Below are positions 42,403 through 51,550 of a stretch of DNA of 64,000 bases, piece by piece (position 1 is the first letter of the stretch; every line of letters starts with the position of its first letter). Made by a program: the position numbers and the translations under genes. This stretch comes from a virus: positions 95,143 through 159,142 of IMG/VR virus record IMGVR_UViG_3300031576_000005. The stretch is one strand, 5' to 3'. The notes below the pieces were generated by a model. It saw only the letters and a program-made list of their open reading frames with translations, did no database searches and was not told where the DNA came from.

Positions 42403-43461
42403 TCATAGTTTGAAATCTTTAAAATCAGCTTCATTTAAATCGTTGGTCTGAGCGGCTATTTTATAGGAAGTTATTTCTTTTTCCTGTGGGGCAACTTGTA
42501 GCTTAGTTTCGTCTAGGTAAGAATCCAACCATCCGCCCATCGGATTGGTTTTTACATTAAATAATTTTTTATATCCTAAAGATTGTAGGCGGTTGTCTGC
42601 TAGCCATTTTATATAAAGAATTAAAATTTCGGGATTTAAACCAATCAATGAGCCTTTACTAAAGAGATAATGTATCCATTCTTCTTCATGTTTTACAGCC
42701 AATCTGTATGATTCATAAATAGCTCCCTCATTATGTTTCAAAATTTCTTGAAAACCTTCGTCCGAATTCTGTTTCCAATATTTAAATATATTTTGTGTTA
42801 TAGCAACATGTAAAGATTCATCCTTTTGAATTAATTTTACTATATCCGCATTCCCAACCATAGTTCCCCTATACCCGAACCAAAAGGCACAAGCGAACGA
42901 AGCATAAAAAGACAACCCCTCAGTAATTTGGGTTGATAAAATAGCGTGAAAAATTTTTTCACGTATATCTGACGGATTTCCTAAAAGTTTGTCGTATGCT
43001 GAAGAAATTTCAGTTGCCCTTTTTACAATTTCTTTATCTTCTAGAATAGAATCAAAAAATTGAGAGGGATTCTTCGTAATATTCTGTAAAATATGAGTGT
43101 AAGATAGTGAATGAATATTTTCAAATCTCGCCCAAGTTGCTAAACAAATTTCTAATTCTGGTAATGAAACATATTCGGAAATTTTATGTATACTTCTTTG
43201 TAGCATGGAGTCCGTCATTGTCTGCCATTTTAAGTTACTCTCAAAAATAAATTTTTCTACATTTCCCAAGCTTTCATAATCCCCCCTGTCTTTAGCGAGC
43301 GATATCTCAAAAGGCATCCACATTTGTTCTTCTTGTTTTAAAAATAATTCGTAAAATTTATTATATTTAAATTTGTCATATCTTTGTATTCCTAAATCCT
43401 TACCCAAAAACATGGGTTGTTTAAGAAAATCATAGTTTTGTTTGTTTAATACGGTTCTCAT
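42403..43461 (-). CDS. nrdB: Ribonucleotide reductase class I, beta subunit
   Basis: A 352-aa di-metal subunit. Iron ligands can be read in order: Asp in TMTDSM (~residue 85), FENIH (Glu-x2-His), TEGLSFYAS (Glu), and KDESLHVAI (Glu-x2-His). Makes the radical needed to reduce ribonucleotides. It is four bases overlapped with nrdA and ends KDFKL. Confidence 0.9.
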   Translation of the reverse strand: MRTVLNKQNYDFLKQPMFLGKDLGIQRYDKFKYNKFYELFLKQEEQMWMPFEISLAKDRGDYESLGNVEKFIFESNLKWQTMTDSMLQRSIHKISEYVSLPELEICLATWARFENIHSLSYTHILQNITKNPSQFFDSILEDKEIVKRATEISSAYDKLLGNPSDIREKIFHAILSTQITEGLSFYASFACAFWFGYRGTMVGNADIVKLIQKDESLHVAITQNIFKYWKQNSDEGFQEILKHNEGAIYESYRLAVKHEEEWIHYLFSKGSLIGLNPEILILYIKWLADNRLQSLGYKKLFNVKTNPMGGWLDSYLDETKLQVAPQEKEITSYKIAAQTNDLNEADFKDFKL

Positions 43462-45710
43462 AATTTACAACTTCCCCCAGAGCAATCGTTAATTTGTCCG
43501 TCCTGTTCTGATGAGGCGTCTTTTTCCCCCTTCGTATTAGTATAATAAATAGCTTTTATTCCATATTTATAACACAAAAGTTGGTCTTTCATTAATTCGG
43601 AAATAAGTATTCGTCCTTCGGGATATTTTGATAAGTCATAATATAAATTAAAACTTTGGCTCATATCTGTATATTTTTGCATGACGGCAGCTAGTTTAAT
43701 AAAATCTTCATTAGAAAAAGAAAATGCTAAGGAATAATTATCCTTTTTATTTATCAGTGGAACTAGAACGGGAACGGTTCTTGCTTTTGAACGCTTGAAA
43801 GTAATATAGCTCCTTGGAGGTTCAATCCCGTTGGTCGAATTTTGGATAAGAGAAGAGCTTTCGCAGGGCATTTGGGAGGAAACCGTGGAATGTCTTAGCC
43901 CGGTTTTCTTAATGCGTTCTCGTAATTCTTCCCAATCCATGAATAATTTACGCGAACAAATATTATCTACTTCTTTTTTATAACTATCAATGGGTAAAAC
44001 ACCCTTAAAATATTTTGTTTTATCAAATTTTTCACAAACGCCTTTTTCTTGAGCCAATTTATTTGATGAATCTAGCAAATACCACTGAAATTTTTCCATT
44101 AATTCATCGGTTGCTTTAATACTTTTTTTATCAGAATAGTTTAAATCATGTTTGACAAGCCACGCTGCATAATTAGTTAATCCAATCGCAAGACTTCGGC
44201 GTTTTGTGGCAAAATTCTTAGCCGCTGGAGAAAAATATTCTTGAATATCAATTATTTCATCTAAAAATCTTACTGTTAAATCACAGGTTTTTTGAAGTTC
44301 TGTGTCCGTATTTATTTCCAGCATGTTAATAGCTGATAAGATGCAAATTCCAATCTCGCCATTTTCATCATCTAGAGATTTTAAAGGAATCAATGGCTGG
44401 CTGACCTCTAAACACAAATTTAAGGTTTTAACACTTTCTTGCCAACTTCCATGCTCATTAACATGGTCAATATGTTGAATATAAATCCTTCCGGTCTCTA
44501 ATCTTTCTTTACATATCAAAGCAAACAATTCTCTAGCATTTATAGTCTTTTTATATTTAATATTTTTATCTTTTTCATATTTTAAATATAATTTGTCAAA
44601 TTCTTCATGACCATATGCTTCATATAAATCTTGTACCTCGTGGGGGCTAAAAAGAATAATTTCTTTGTTTGCCAAAAACCTATCATAAAAAATCTTAGAA
44701 ATAGAAATGCAATAATCTAGCTTCCTTACCCTATTATCTTCCGTGCCGGTATTATTTTTTAGTTGTACAATGTCCTCAATTTCATAGTGCCAAATTGGAA
44801 AATTTACAGTTCCGCCTCCACCCCTCAATCCACCTTGCTGACAGCTTTTTGCTGTTGCTTCAAACACTTTAAGAAAGGGAATAACCCCGGTGTGAGAAAC
44901 TTCTCCATTTCTAATGGGGGTATTGATGGCTCTCATTCTTCCAAGATTTATTCCAATACCATAACGTTTTGATGTAGCGTGACCGATGCAACTGACGGTT
45001 GCAAAAATCGAGTCCATTGTATCATCACAATCTATCAACATGCATGAGGCAAAACTCCTTGTATTAGTACGTAAGCCAGCCATAATTGGTGTTGGCAAAC
45101 TAATTTTATGTTTGGAAAAATAATTATAAGCCTTCTTTACATAATATAGTCGATTTTTATTTTCATATCTATGAAATCCAAACATCGCAATAAGAATATA
45201 GGCAAACTGAGGAGTTTCGAAAATTTGTTTTGTTATTCTATTTTTAATTAAATATTTGTCACATAATTGAATAATACCAGCATAGGTGAATATAAAATCT
45301 CTATCATGGTCAATCCATTCTCCTATTTTATTGATTTCTTCGTCAGTATAATATTTTATAATTTCGGGGTCGTATAAACCTTGATTAATTCCATTTTTAA
45401 TAAAATCAATAAGTCTGGGTGGTGTTTTCCCGCCCCACACATCTTTTCTAAGTTTATAGCTTGCTAAACGAGCTGCAACAAATTGATAGTCTGGGACTTC
45501 AACAGAAATTAGATTAACGGCCGATTCGATTAATACCTCTTGGATATCTGAGGTTGAGACACCATCTTTTATGTTCAAATTGGCGTTCATTTCAATATCT
45601 GAAACTGAAACTCCTTGCAGTCCTTGAGTAGCCCAATTTAAAACTCTATTAATCTTTTCTACATCAAATTTTTCCTTATCACCATTACGTTTGAGAACAA
45701 AAATAGCCAT
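43458..45710 (-). CDS. nrdA: Ribonucleotide reductase class I, alpha subunit
   Basis: About 750 aa from ATG 45710 (the longer M-start upstream is in the leader). ATP-cone in the first ~90 residues; first redox Cys in FASCML at residue 223; catalytic N431-x-C433-x-E435 in NLCLEVS; VSSQMPCESSSLIQNSTNGIEP later on; a C-terminal CSGGSCKL provides the exchanging cysteines. Reduces NDPs or NTPs to deoxy forms for phage DNA. Complete. Confidence 0.92.
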   Translation of the reverse strand: MAIFVLKRNGDKEKFDVEKINRVLNWATQGLQGVSVSDIEMNANLNIKDGVSTSDIQEVLIESAVNLISVEVPDYQFVAARLASYKLRKDVWGGKTPPRLIDFIKNGINQGLYDPEIIKYYTDEEINKIGEWIDHDRDFIFTYAGIIQLCDKYLIKNRITKQIFETPQFAYILIAMFGFHRYENKNRLYYVKKAYNYFSKHKISLPTPIMAGLRTNTRSFASCMLIDCDDTMDSIFATVSCIGHATSKRYGIGINLGRMRAINTPIRNGEVSHTGVIPFLKVFEATAKSCQQGGLRGGGGTVNFPIWHYEIEDIVQLKNNTGTEDNRVRKLDYCISISKIFYDRFLANKEIILFSPHEVQDLYEAYGHEEFDKLYLKYEKDKNIKYKKTINARELFALICKERLETGRIYIQHIDHVNEHGSWQESVKTLNLCLEVSQPLIPLKSLDDENGEIGICILSAINMLEINTDTELQKTCDLTVRFLDEIIDIQEYFSPAAKNFATKRRSLAIGLTNYAAWLVKHDLNYSDKKSIKATDELMEKFQWYLLDSSNKLAQEKGVCEKFDKTKYFKGVLPIDSYKKEVDNICSRKLFMDWEELRERIKKTGLRHSTVSSQMPCESSSLIQNSTNGIEPPRSYITFKRSKARTVPVLVPLINKKDNYSLAFSFSNEDFIKLAAVMQKYTDMSQSFNLYYDLSKYPEGRILISELMKDQLLCYKYGIKAIYYTNTKGEKDASSEQDGQINDCSGGSCKL

Positions 45711-45771
45711 AAATTCTTTTAAGATAATCAACCAGACAAAACTTTACACTAAAATCAACCTAATTTAAAAC

Positions 45772-46059
45772 CTAAATAGAAAAATCCAAATACGGCTTTA
45801 TATCCCCATTCGTAGCCACCTTAGAATTTTCATAACTTTCCACGACGCGCCTATAAAATTCAAGTTTTATACCTTCTAACGCTCCGACAATATCATTAAT
45901 TGTCTGATAAGATGGATTATTATTAAAACATTCCCCTACTATATTACTGATAACATAATTCATATCCCCGGCTTTAAATTCTAAAAATTTTAACTTGTCA
46001 ATTAATTTATCTAATTGAAGGTCAAGTACTTCGCGTCTATTTTGTAAAATGTAAGGCAT
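45772..46059 (-). CDS. Small phage protein, DUF6899-like
   Basis: A 95-aa helical protein starting MPYILQNRREVLDLQLDKL and ending in a Tyr-Glu..Lys..NGDI pattern (FYRRVVESYENSKVATNGDI), a set I associate with DUF6899-like proteins. Function unknown. Confidence 0.55.
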   Translation of the reverse strand: MPYILQNRREVLDLQLDKLIDKLKFLEFKAGDMNYVISNIVGECFNNNPSYQTINDIVGALEGIKLEFYRRVVESYENSKVATNGDIKPYLDFSI

Positions 46060-46060
46060 C

Positions 46061-46234
46061 TTAAAATCCTCTAGTATATTTTCGTTTAAGTTCCTTGTAA
46101 GCTCTAAAAAATTTATTTTGAGCTATGAATTGGTCTTGAGCGGTTACAATAATGCTGTATTCTTTCGTTGTTCCTCCTCTACCAACCTTCCAACCTACTT
46201 GTTTTCTAAGTTCTCTAGCTTTTTTATTTCTCAT
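46061..46234 (-). CDS. Small basic protein (57 aa)
   Basis: ATG 46234 to TAA 46061. Lys/Arg-rich (MRNKKARELRKQVGWKVGRG), could bind nucleic acid. Fills the gap between the NUMOD3-HNH gene and the DUF6899-like gene. Confidence 0.55.
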   Translation of the reverse strand: MRNKKARELRKQVGWKVGRGGTTKEYSIIVTAQDQFIAQNKFFRAYKELKRKYTRGF

Positions 46235-46243
46235 ATTTTTTAT

Positions 46244-46990
46244 TTAATTTAATATATTTTGTTTAAATTCTTCAAATTGAGCTTTCGTATTATTTCCTTT
46301 GCCATAAATCTTATGAAATAATTTATGATATGCCTGTGAAATAGTAATTCCATTATTTATATCAAAACGCTGCTTGGGGAATTTATTCCAACCATTAAGA
46401 TGATGGACAACTAAACTTCCACCTTTAATTCCGGTTATTTTACAAGTATGATTATCGCGTTTAAATATTAATTCACGCCATTCGTGCATTTGTGGATTAT
46501 ACATTCTATTTTGGCTATTTTCCCTTTCTTCTATAGTTAAAGCATCGTTCCATCGTGGATGTTTATCTCTGCGTTTACCAAACATACCACTTTTTTCTCC
46601 TTTGTTACCAGCGCCTATTTTTTCGCGAGTTTCTTTTGTGGTCGGATGACCGTTTTGTGCCAAACTCATCTTTTTACGAGTTTCTTGAGAAACAATTTTA
46701 CCTATCTGTCCCAAACTTATTTTCTGCTTGTGTTCTTCTCCTAATTTCTTTCCAAGATGAGCCAGTCTCATTTTTTCACGAATTTCTTTAGATATATGTT
46801 TGCCAAAAAGAGGATGGTTCTTTCCTTTTTTAGCACACGAATTACAATATTTTATACCCTTCCCGATGTCGGCATTGTCTTTCCGTATAACTCTTTTTCC
46901 TTTACAATTATCGCATTCAACTAATGACCCCAAGCGTTGCTTATTTGATTTCCCGAAGGTTATTTTAATAAAATTTAAACAAATAATCAT
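46244..46990 (-). CDS. HNH homing endonuclease with NUMOD3 repeats (intact)
   Basis: A 248-aa member with CxxC pairs, four to five NUMOD3 repeats (FGKHISKEIREKMRLAHLG and following) and an intact HNH core (RDNHTCKITG, VVHHLNGW, LFHKIYG). Unlike its sisters it has its own promoter 14 bases ahead. Confidence 0.9.
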   Translation of the reverse strand: MIICLNFIKITFGKSNKQRLGSLVECDNCKGKRVIRKDNADIGKGIKYCNSCAKKGKNHPLFGKHISKEIREKMRLAHLGKKLGEEHKQKISLGQIGKIVSQETRKKMSLAQNGHPTTKETREKIGAGNKGEKSGMFGKRRDKHPRWNDALTIEERENSQNRMYNPQMHEWRELIFKRDNHTCKITGIKGGSLVVHHLNGWNKFPKQRFDINNGITISQAYHKLFHKIYGKGNNTKAQFEEFKQNILN

Positions 46991-47004
46991 ATTTTTCTAT
47001 TAAG

Positions 47005-47033
47005 ACTATATCATTTAATGTTAGAGATTGCAA
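47005..47033 (-). promoter_or_regulatory. Promoter, TTGCAA-N17-TATAGT
   Basis: -35 TTGCAA at 47033-47028, exact 17-base spacer, -10 TATAGT at 47010-47005, 14 bases to the HNH ATG. Drives an endonuclease gene, and the leader is about seven bases. Confidence 0.7.
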
Positions 47034-47696
47034 CTAAAAACTTGATGAAGTTTCTTTATTATGATGGTCGTGTTGAATAATTTGTTTTTTATTCATGATT
47101 TCCATAACTTCGGAAAATGAGATTGGTCGTCCAAAATTATCAATTCCAACATCAAGCCTCTTCCCGTTTATACAATTAGGATTACTTTCTTCATCGGTTC
47201 CGTGCGAATGTCCAGAAAGCAAGATTGCTCCATGTTGCATATAATCCCAAATGCGGTGCGAGAAATGAGAGGCCACGAATGGGGTTTTGTCCACCCACCC
47301 CCACATATATCTTCCACAGAAAGTTAGTTTGTCATTCCATATCCAAGGATAAACCTCAATCCAGTCTTGACTAAAAACTTTAGCTATTGATTCCCTATAT
47401 AGTTGTTTTATACCACTATTGTGATTACCCCAAAGAAAGTAGATATGACCATTCAAAAGGTTTAGATAGTCAGCTACTTGTTCTTTAGTTGAATTGAGGG
47501 CAAAATCTCCGAGATGTAATACATCAGAATCGGGGGTGACTACTTTATTCCACCGAAAAATTAGTTCGGCATCATGCTCTTGAATGGACTTGAAACCACG
47601 TTTTTCATAAACGAACGCCCGATTATGCCCAAAATGTGTGTCCGCCGTAACAAATAATGGCCGTTTATTTGTATTAAATTTAAATTGTTTTAGCAT
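47034..47696 (-). CDS. Calcineurin-like metallophosphoesterase
   Basis: About 220 aa from ATG 47696. VTADTHFGHNRAF (Asp19, His21), VLHLGDFAL, LWGNHNSG and LSGHSHG are the five metallophosphoesterase motifs in order. Could remove 2'- or 3'-phosphates from nucleic acid ends or hydrolyse cyclic nucleotides. It overlaps the kinase gene, so a two-gene RNA/DNA end-processing unit is plausible. Confidence 0.85.
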   Translation of the reverse strand: MLKQFKFNTNKRPLFVTADTHFGHNRAFVYEKRGFKSIQEHDAELIFRWNKVVTPDSDVLHLGDFALNSTKEQVADYLNLLNGHIYFLWGNHNSGIKQLYRESIAKVFSQDWIEVYPWIWNDKLTFCGRYMWGWVDKTPFVASHFSHRIWDYMQHGAILLSGHSHGTDEESNPNCINGKRLDVGIDNFGRPISFSEVMEIMNKKQIIQHDHHNKETSSSF

Positions 47697-48163
47697 GTAC
47701 ATTCCCCTACTATTTCAAGTCTCCAATTTTCATACCCATTCATTTCCTCTTTTCGTGGCATCGTAAAATTTTTATACATTTTTTCTATTACATCTTCGGG
47801 CACTACCTTATCTCGTTTTAAATTTCTTTCTTTCAAAGTTTCTAGCTTCGCCTTAAATATACGGAATCTAATTTCTGCTTCTTCTTCTACAGCAATCTGT
47901 ATAAATTCTCGACGATTAGATTCTCTAACATTTGTAGCGTCTATAATAGCTGATTTTCCATTTCTAAGAAAATATCTTTCCATTATAAACATTGTCAAAA
48001 ATACCTCTCGACTAACACTTTGGTCGGATTCGCTTAATCCGATGGTTCCCCTTAATCCGTCGCTGGAAATATAAACAAATTCAGGGTGTTCTTGGCAAAA
48101 TTGTTGGCTCCAAGTAGTTTTCCCCGACGCTGGAGCGCCCACACATATATAAAGAATAGACAT
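47690..48163 (-). CDS. Polynucleotide kinase-like ATPase
   Basis: A 157-aa AAA_33-type kinase: VGAPASGKTTWSQ (P-loop, residues 8-20), SSDGLRG, IIDATNV (75-79) and LERN-like lid (KLETLKERNLKRD). The family includes T4 Pnk 5'-kinase halves; the 3'-phosphatase half is absent. Works with the phosphoesterase and RNA ligases by inference. Confidence 0.75.
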   Translation of the reverse strand: MSILYICVGAPASGKTTWSQQFCQEHPEFVYISSDGLRGTIGLSESDQSVSREVFLTMFIMERYFLRNGKSAIIDATNVRESNRREFIQIAVEEEAEIRFRIFKAKLETLKERNLKRDKVVPEDVIEKMYKNFTMPRKEEMNGYENWRLEIVGECTC

Positions 48164-48176
48164 TGTTTATTTCTTT

Positions 48177-48767
48177 CTAATCTCTACTATATCCACCCTG
48201 ACAAATTGATATCAACCGTTTTAATACTTCAATACTCATTAAAACATCGGTTTTAGCCTCATGTAATTCTCCGACTCTTGGAATTTGGAAATATTCTACC
48301 AGACTCCCCAAACTACCGCTCAATTCTGGTAGCTTCCCACAAACCATAAGAAAACGCGCCACGGAGGATGTACAAAGTGACCTATAGCTAACATACTTAT
48401 CCCAACTTCCTTCAGAAATAACTGTTTTCTTTAAAAACCGACAATCAAAAGCAACTCCATGGCCAGCGGGGATGAATTTCTCTCGCTTTGGATTTAAGAT
48501 ATCGTTGTTGAAGTTGGAATTCAAGAAGTTATATATCTTCGTTCCAGCTTCTTTATAGGTTATGGCCGTCTTATCATGCTCTACAATATCTATTTTATTC
48601 ACCTCAAGTCCTTGGGCTGTAACATGATAGACACCATCGTCCGGCTTCACCCTAATATGAAGTTCGTCTACAATATTAAAGTCTTTACTTAATGCCGCCA
48701 TGAAGACTTCCAAAAGTGTCTTGTCTTCTCCAATTCCGCCCGATTCTACGTCTAGTGCGAGCATCAT
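48177..48767 (-). CDS. DEDDh exonuclease
   Basis: A 196-aa 3'-5' exonuclease: LALDVESGG (Asp-x-Glu near 5-7), GHGVAFDCRFL (Asp), and HEAKTDV (His-x4-Asp). Larger insertions than the 20662 copy, so substrate may differ. Likely DNA or RNA end trimming. Confidence 0.8.
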   Translation of the reverse strand: MMLALDVESGGIGEDKTLLEVFMAALSKDFNIVDELHIRVKPDDGVYHVTAQGLEVNKIDIVEHDKTAITYKEAGTKIYNFLNSNFNNDILNPKREKFIPAGHGVAFDCRFLKKTVISEGSWDKYVSYRSLCTSSVARFLMVCGKLPELSGSLGSLVEYFQIPRVGELHEAKTDVLMSIEVLKRLISICQGGYSRD

Positions 48768-49444
48768 ACATTAAATGTCTCGCTAGCCTCAACATCCAAA
48801 TCATCCAATTCTCGTTGAGCGTTTTTAATTGTTTTCTTCAAGTCGATTGTCTTTTTATTTAAGAATCTTTCTTTAGCCATTTTCGACAATTCTTTAAACG
48901 AATGTTTAACATCAGCCCATTTTCCAATTAGATATTTCGACCGTTCGTAAAAGGTTGCGTGTTTGCCATGATTATCTAGAACTTCTTGCCTAGAATTAAA
49001 TTCTTTACCTTTCAAATCTTGATTTGAATCGGTATACCAAGTAGCCTCCGCCCAATATCCGGTTAGTCCCATACAAACAGGGTCTGGCTTCACATCATCA
49101 TACCAAATTTGGATTTCATTAAAATAGTTTTCTTTTCGAGATAAACCAATTAATTTTAAAATTTCTAATGGAATTGGAGTAACACTATAATCTTCAACCC
49201 CGACCTTGAGAGGACACAATTCCGAAAGGATATTTTCTAGACTTCGCTTTAAATGCATAAAAGGAATGGGGCTTTTATCTTTTGAAACAATCGTGTTTTG
49301 ACCTTTGAGTCCAAGTTCTTGAACTTTTTGCTTCCATTCGTCTAGTTTGTCGCCGTCATGAATCAATTCTATAGTTTCCTCGATTAAAAATGTTTCAATG
49401 GTAGTTTTCATTTCTTCGTGGTTATTTTCTGTTAATGTGTTCAT
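48764..49444 (-). CDS. Hypothetical protein, likely leaderless
   Basis: A 226-aa, partly coiled-coil protein (ends KTIKNAQRELDDLDVEASE). The ATG at 49444 lies six bases after a TATAGT box. Unknown role. Confidence 0.6.
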   Translation of the reverse strand: MNTLTENNHEEMKTTIETFLIEETIELIHDGDKLDEWKQKVQELGLKGQNTIVSKDKSPIPFMHLKRSLENILSELCPLKVGVEDYSVTPIPLEILKLIGLSRKENYFNEIQIWYDDVKPDPVCMGLTGYWAEATWYTDSNQDLKGKEFNSRQEVLDNHGKHATFYERSKYLIGKWADVKHSFKELSKMAKERFLNKKTIDLKKTIKNAQRELDDLDVEASETFNV

Positions 49445-49450
49445 ATTTTT

Positions 49451-49479
49451 ACTATATCTATATATTCAATTATTGTCAA
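49451..49479 (-). promoter_or_regulatory. Promoter, TTGACA-N17-TATAGT, 6 bases before ATG
   Basis: -35 TTGACA at 49479-49474, 17-base spacer, -10 TATAGT at 49456-49451, AAAAAT then ATG at 49444. The -35 overlaps the end of the ATP-grasp gene. Confidence 0.75.
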
Positions 49480-50260
49480 GGCATTTTCTTAAATTCCCGT
49501 ACATTTCATCACAATGTTCTTCACCAAGACCAGAGCTAGTACCACAATTCGCTTCAATCATAATCCAGCCACCATCAGCTTTTTCGGCAATATCTATAAC
49601 AAAAAAATTAGTATTCTCTGCTATTTTATCGGCAATCATATCGGCAAAATCTAATCCTTCTTGATTAATCGTTCCTCCATGTTCCGCAATCTTCCAGTAA
49701 TAAAAATATGTTAGCCTCGTTTTCTTATAGTAAAAAAATCTCCATTCATTACTAAAGGGTAAATCGTTTATCCCAACTTCTAAAACTTTTAGAGGCACAA
49801 ATTCTCTAATAATAACCCCCTGATTATGAATTAATCCATCTTTAAATAATTCACAAGCAATATCAGCGGCCTTAGAATAGCCTTTTGCAAACATTTTCGT
49901 ATTCCAATCCTCTTTTTTTGATTTAGTCCGACCCTTAACAACAAAACTCATGTTTTCGTCCTTTGGAACATCTTCCAATCGAAACCAAGTCTTTGGGGTA
50001 TGGTCTTTAACGTCTAGATAATACATGAAATCGGCAATATAAGTATATTGTATAAGACTATTGATTAATTTAGAGTTCTGAATTTCTATATCCCATTCTA
50101 ATTCTTTATAAAATGGCCACGCACTGTATCGAGGAATGACGAGTCTATTCGTCAATCCAACTCTAGATTCGACGACATCGAAATATTTCTTTATAATAGA
50201 CAATTCAGGTGGCTGGTATACATTTCTATCAAGACGACGAAATAAGACTATAGAACTCAT
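49466..50260 (-). CDS. ATP-grasp (R2K-clade-like) protein
   Basis: A 264-aa ATP-grasp ligase-like protein. FVVKGRTKSKKEDW, VIIREFVPL, PFSNEWRFFYYK and DIAEKADGGWIMIEANCG, GTSSGLG follow the order of the R2K/DUF4343 clade, linked to peptide or protein modification in phages and toxins. Target unknown. Confidence 0.75.
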   Translation of the reverse strand: MSSIVLFRRLDRNVYQPPELSIIKKYFDVVESRVGLTNRLVIPRYSAWPFYKELEWDIEIQNSKLINSLIQYTYIADFMYYLDVKDHTPKTWFRLEDVPKDENMSFVVKGRTKSKKEDWNTKMFAKGYSKAADIACELFKDGLIHNQGVIIREFVPLKVLEVGINDLPFSNEWRFFYYKKTRLTYFYYWKIAEHGGTINQEGLDFADMIADKIAENTNFFVIDIAEKADGGWIMIEANCGTSSGLGEEHCDEMYGNLRKCLDNN

Positions 50261-50428
50261 TTAATTATCAATAAATTCTTTTAATGTAACAACGGCTTCC
50301 GCTAAAGTCAATCCAAGTTCTCTCGCTTCTTCTTTGTCTAACATTCCTAAGTCAATTTTAGTACATCCTTATTCTATTTCTATGCTAATAGAGTTTCCAG
50401 TGCAATATTTTTCTATATTAATTTTCAT
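50261..50428 (-). pseudogene. Small gene interrupted by an in-frame TAA
   Basis: Fills the gap exactly: ATG at 50428 directly follows the ligase TAA, and the last TAA at 50261 directly precedes the ATP-grasp ATG. Codon 20 is TAA (50371-50369), splitting MKINIEKYCTGNSIS... from KIDLGMLDKEEARELGL. A 55-codon gene disabled by one stop is the simplest reading. Confidence 0.6.
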
Positions 50429-51550
50429 TTATTCTTCTTCTAAAGTATGGTTTTTAAATATTCCTAATTCCATTTGTCGCGTGTTCTGTAGTAATATATG
50501 CTTAAGAACCTCGGTTTTGGTCTCTTGATTAGAGAAAAAATTCATCATTATGGTAAATTTCTTAGTTGAACCGTAATTTTTTAACATTTCTATAGCATAT
50601 TCTTTGCGGGATAGGTGTTTATTCGCATGGTATTTGGCCTGTAGAGCGTTTATAATATCTTTATAGACTCCAACGCCATCAAATAGCTTAGAAATGGCTG
50701 CGGAGGCAAATTGAAGGCATTCAAAATCAAAGGTAGACACAAACTTATCACAATATTCTTTATAATTGGGTTGATTCCATAAAAACCACATATCAGCTAG
50801 CTTATCTGTAGTTAAATTAGACTTTAAAGAATGTAATGAAAGATACCAAGCGGATTTCACCTTACGTATTTGTTGGTCATTATTAAAGTACAAGCATAAT
50901 CCCTCTTGTCCTTGAAGTTTTTCAATTGCTTCTAACATTTCTGGAATTGAGCCAAAATTAAATCTTTTTGGCCGTTTTACCCCAAAATATATAGCAAACT
51001 CATCTAATGCTTTCTGAGGATAAAGAGAATAGTTGGAATGACGTATCGCCCCAATTAAATATAAATCTGGTTTGTCTCCATAATTAATTACTATCTTATT
51101 AACTGGAGACACCCACTCAAAAATCCAAGAAACATCACTGTTTTGTTCATCAAAAAGTCTAGAAATACAGGGGTGCTCATTCAAAAGATAGTTAATTTCG
51201 TGGCCATTATCTAATTTTTTAGCATCAAATGTCCCACGGGCGCGAATAATCAGCTCTCCTTTATATTTGGACACGACTAAGGTTGAACCATCAATTTTTT
51301 CAATTAATTCACAGTTTCTTATATCTTTTGGGGTGGGTGACAAATCTGGTCGTTCGCCCCAATTAAAGAATTTCGGAAAAGAAAGACTAACCGGCTCTCC
51401 TTTACTATTCCAAATAGAACTTCTAAATATTAGATTTTCCCGCGTCCACTTTGTACCCGCAAACTGAGGATTTATTAAAAAACAAATTTCTCCAGCTATT
51501 TTGCCTGGTTTAATGATAAAATTCTCAGAATCTGGAAATTCTACCTTCAT
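50429..51550 (-). CDS. RNA ligase, T4 Rnl1-like
   Basis: A 373-aa ligase with FPKFFNWGE (residues 58-66) and EKIDG (Lys85 as AMP acceptor), then RARGTFDAK and GQEGLCLYF. These match T4 RNA ligase 1, which reseals tRNA cut by host defence nucleases. With the kinase and cREC protein it supports an anti-defence repair set. Confidence 0.85.
   Translation of the reverse strand: MKVEFPDSENFIIKPGKIAGEICFLINPQFAGTKWTRENLIFRSSIWNSKGEPVSLSFPKFFNWGERPDLSPTPKDIRNCELIEKIDGSTLVVSKYKGELIIRARGTFDAKKLDNGHEINYLLNEHPCISRLFDEQNSDVSWIFEWVSPVNKIVINYGDKPDLYLIGAIRHSNYSLYPQKALDEFAIYFGVKRPKRFNFGSIPEMLEAIEKLQGQEGLCLYFNNDQQIRKVKSAWYLSLHSLKSNLTTDKLADMWFLWNQPNYKEYCDKFVSTFDFECLQFASAAISKLFDGVGVYKDIINALQAKYHANKHLSRKEYAIEMLKNYGSTKKFTIMMNFFSNQETKTEVLKHILLQNTRQMELGIFKNHTLEEE

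Noticed and set aside
45711-45771. Strong promoter before nrdA
   Set aside because: TTGATT and TTGTCT sequences are present but no -10 box lies at a sensible spacing.
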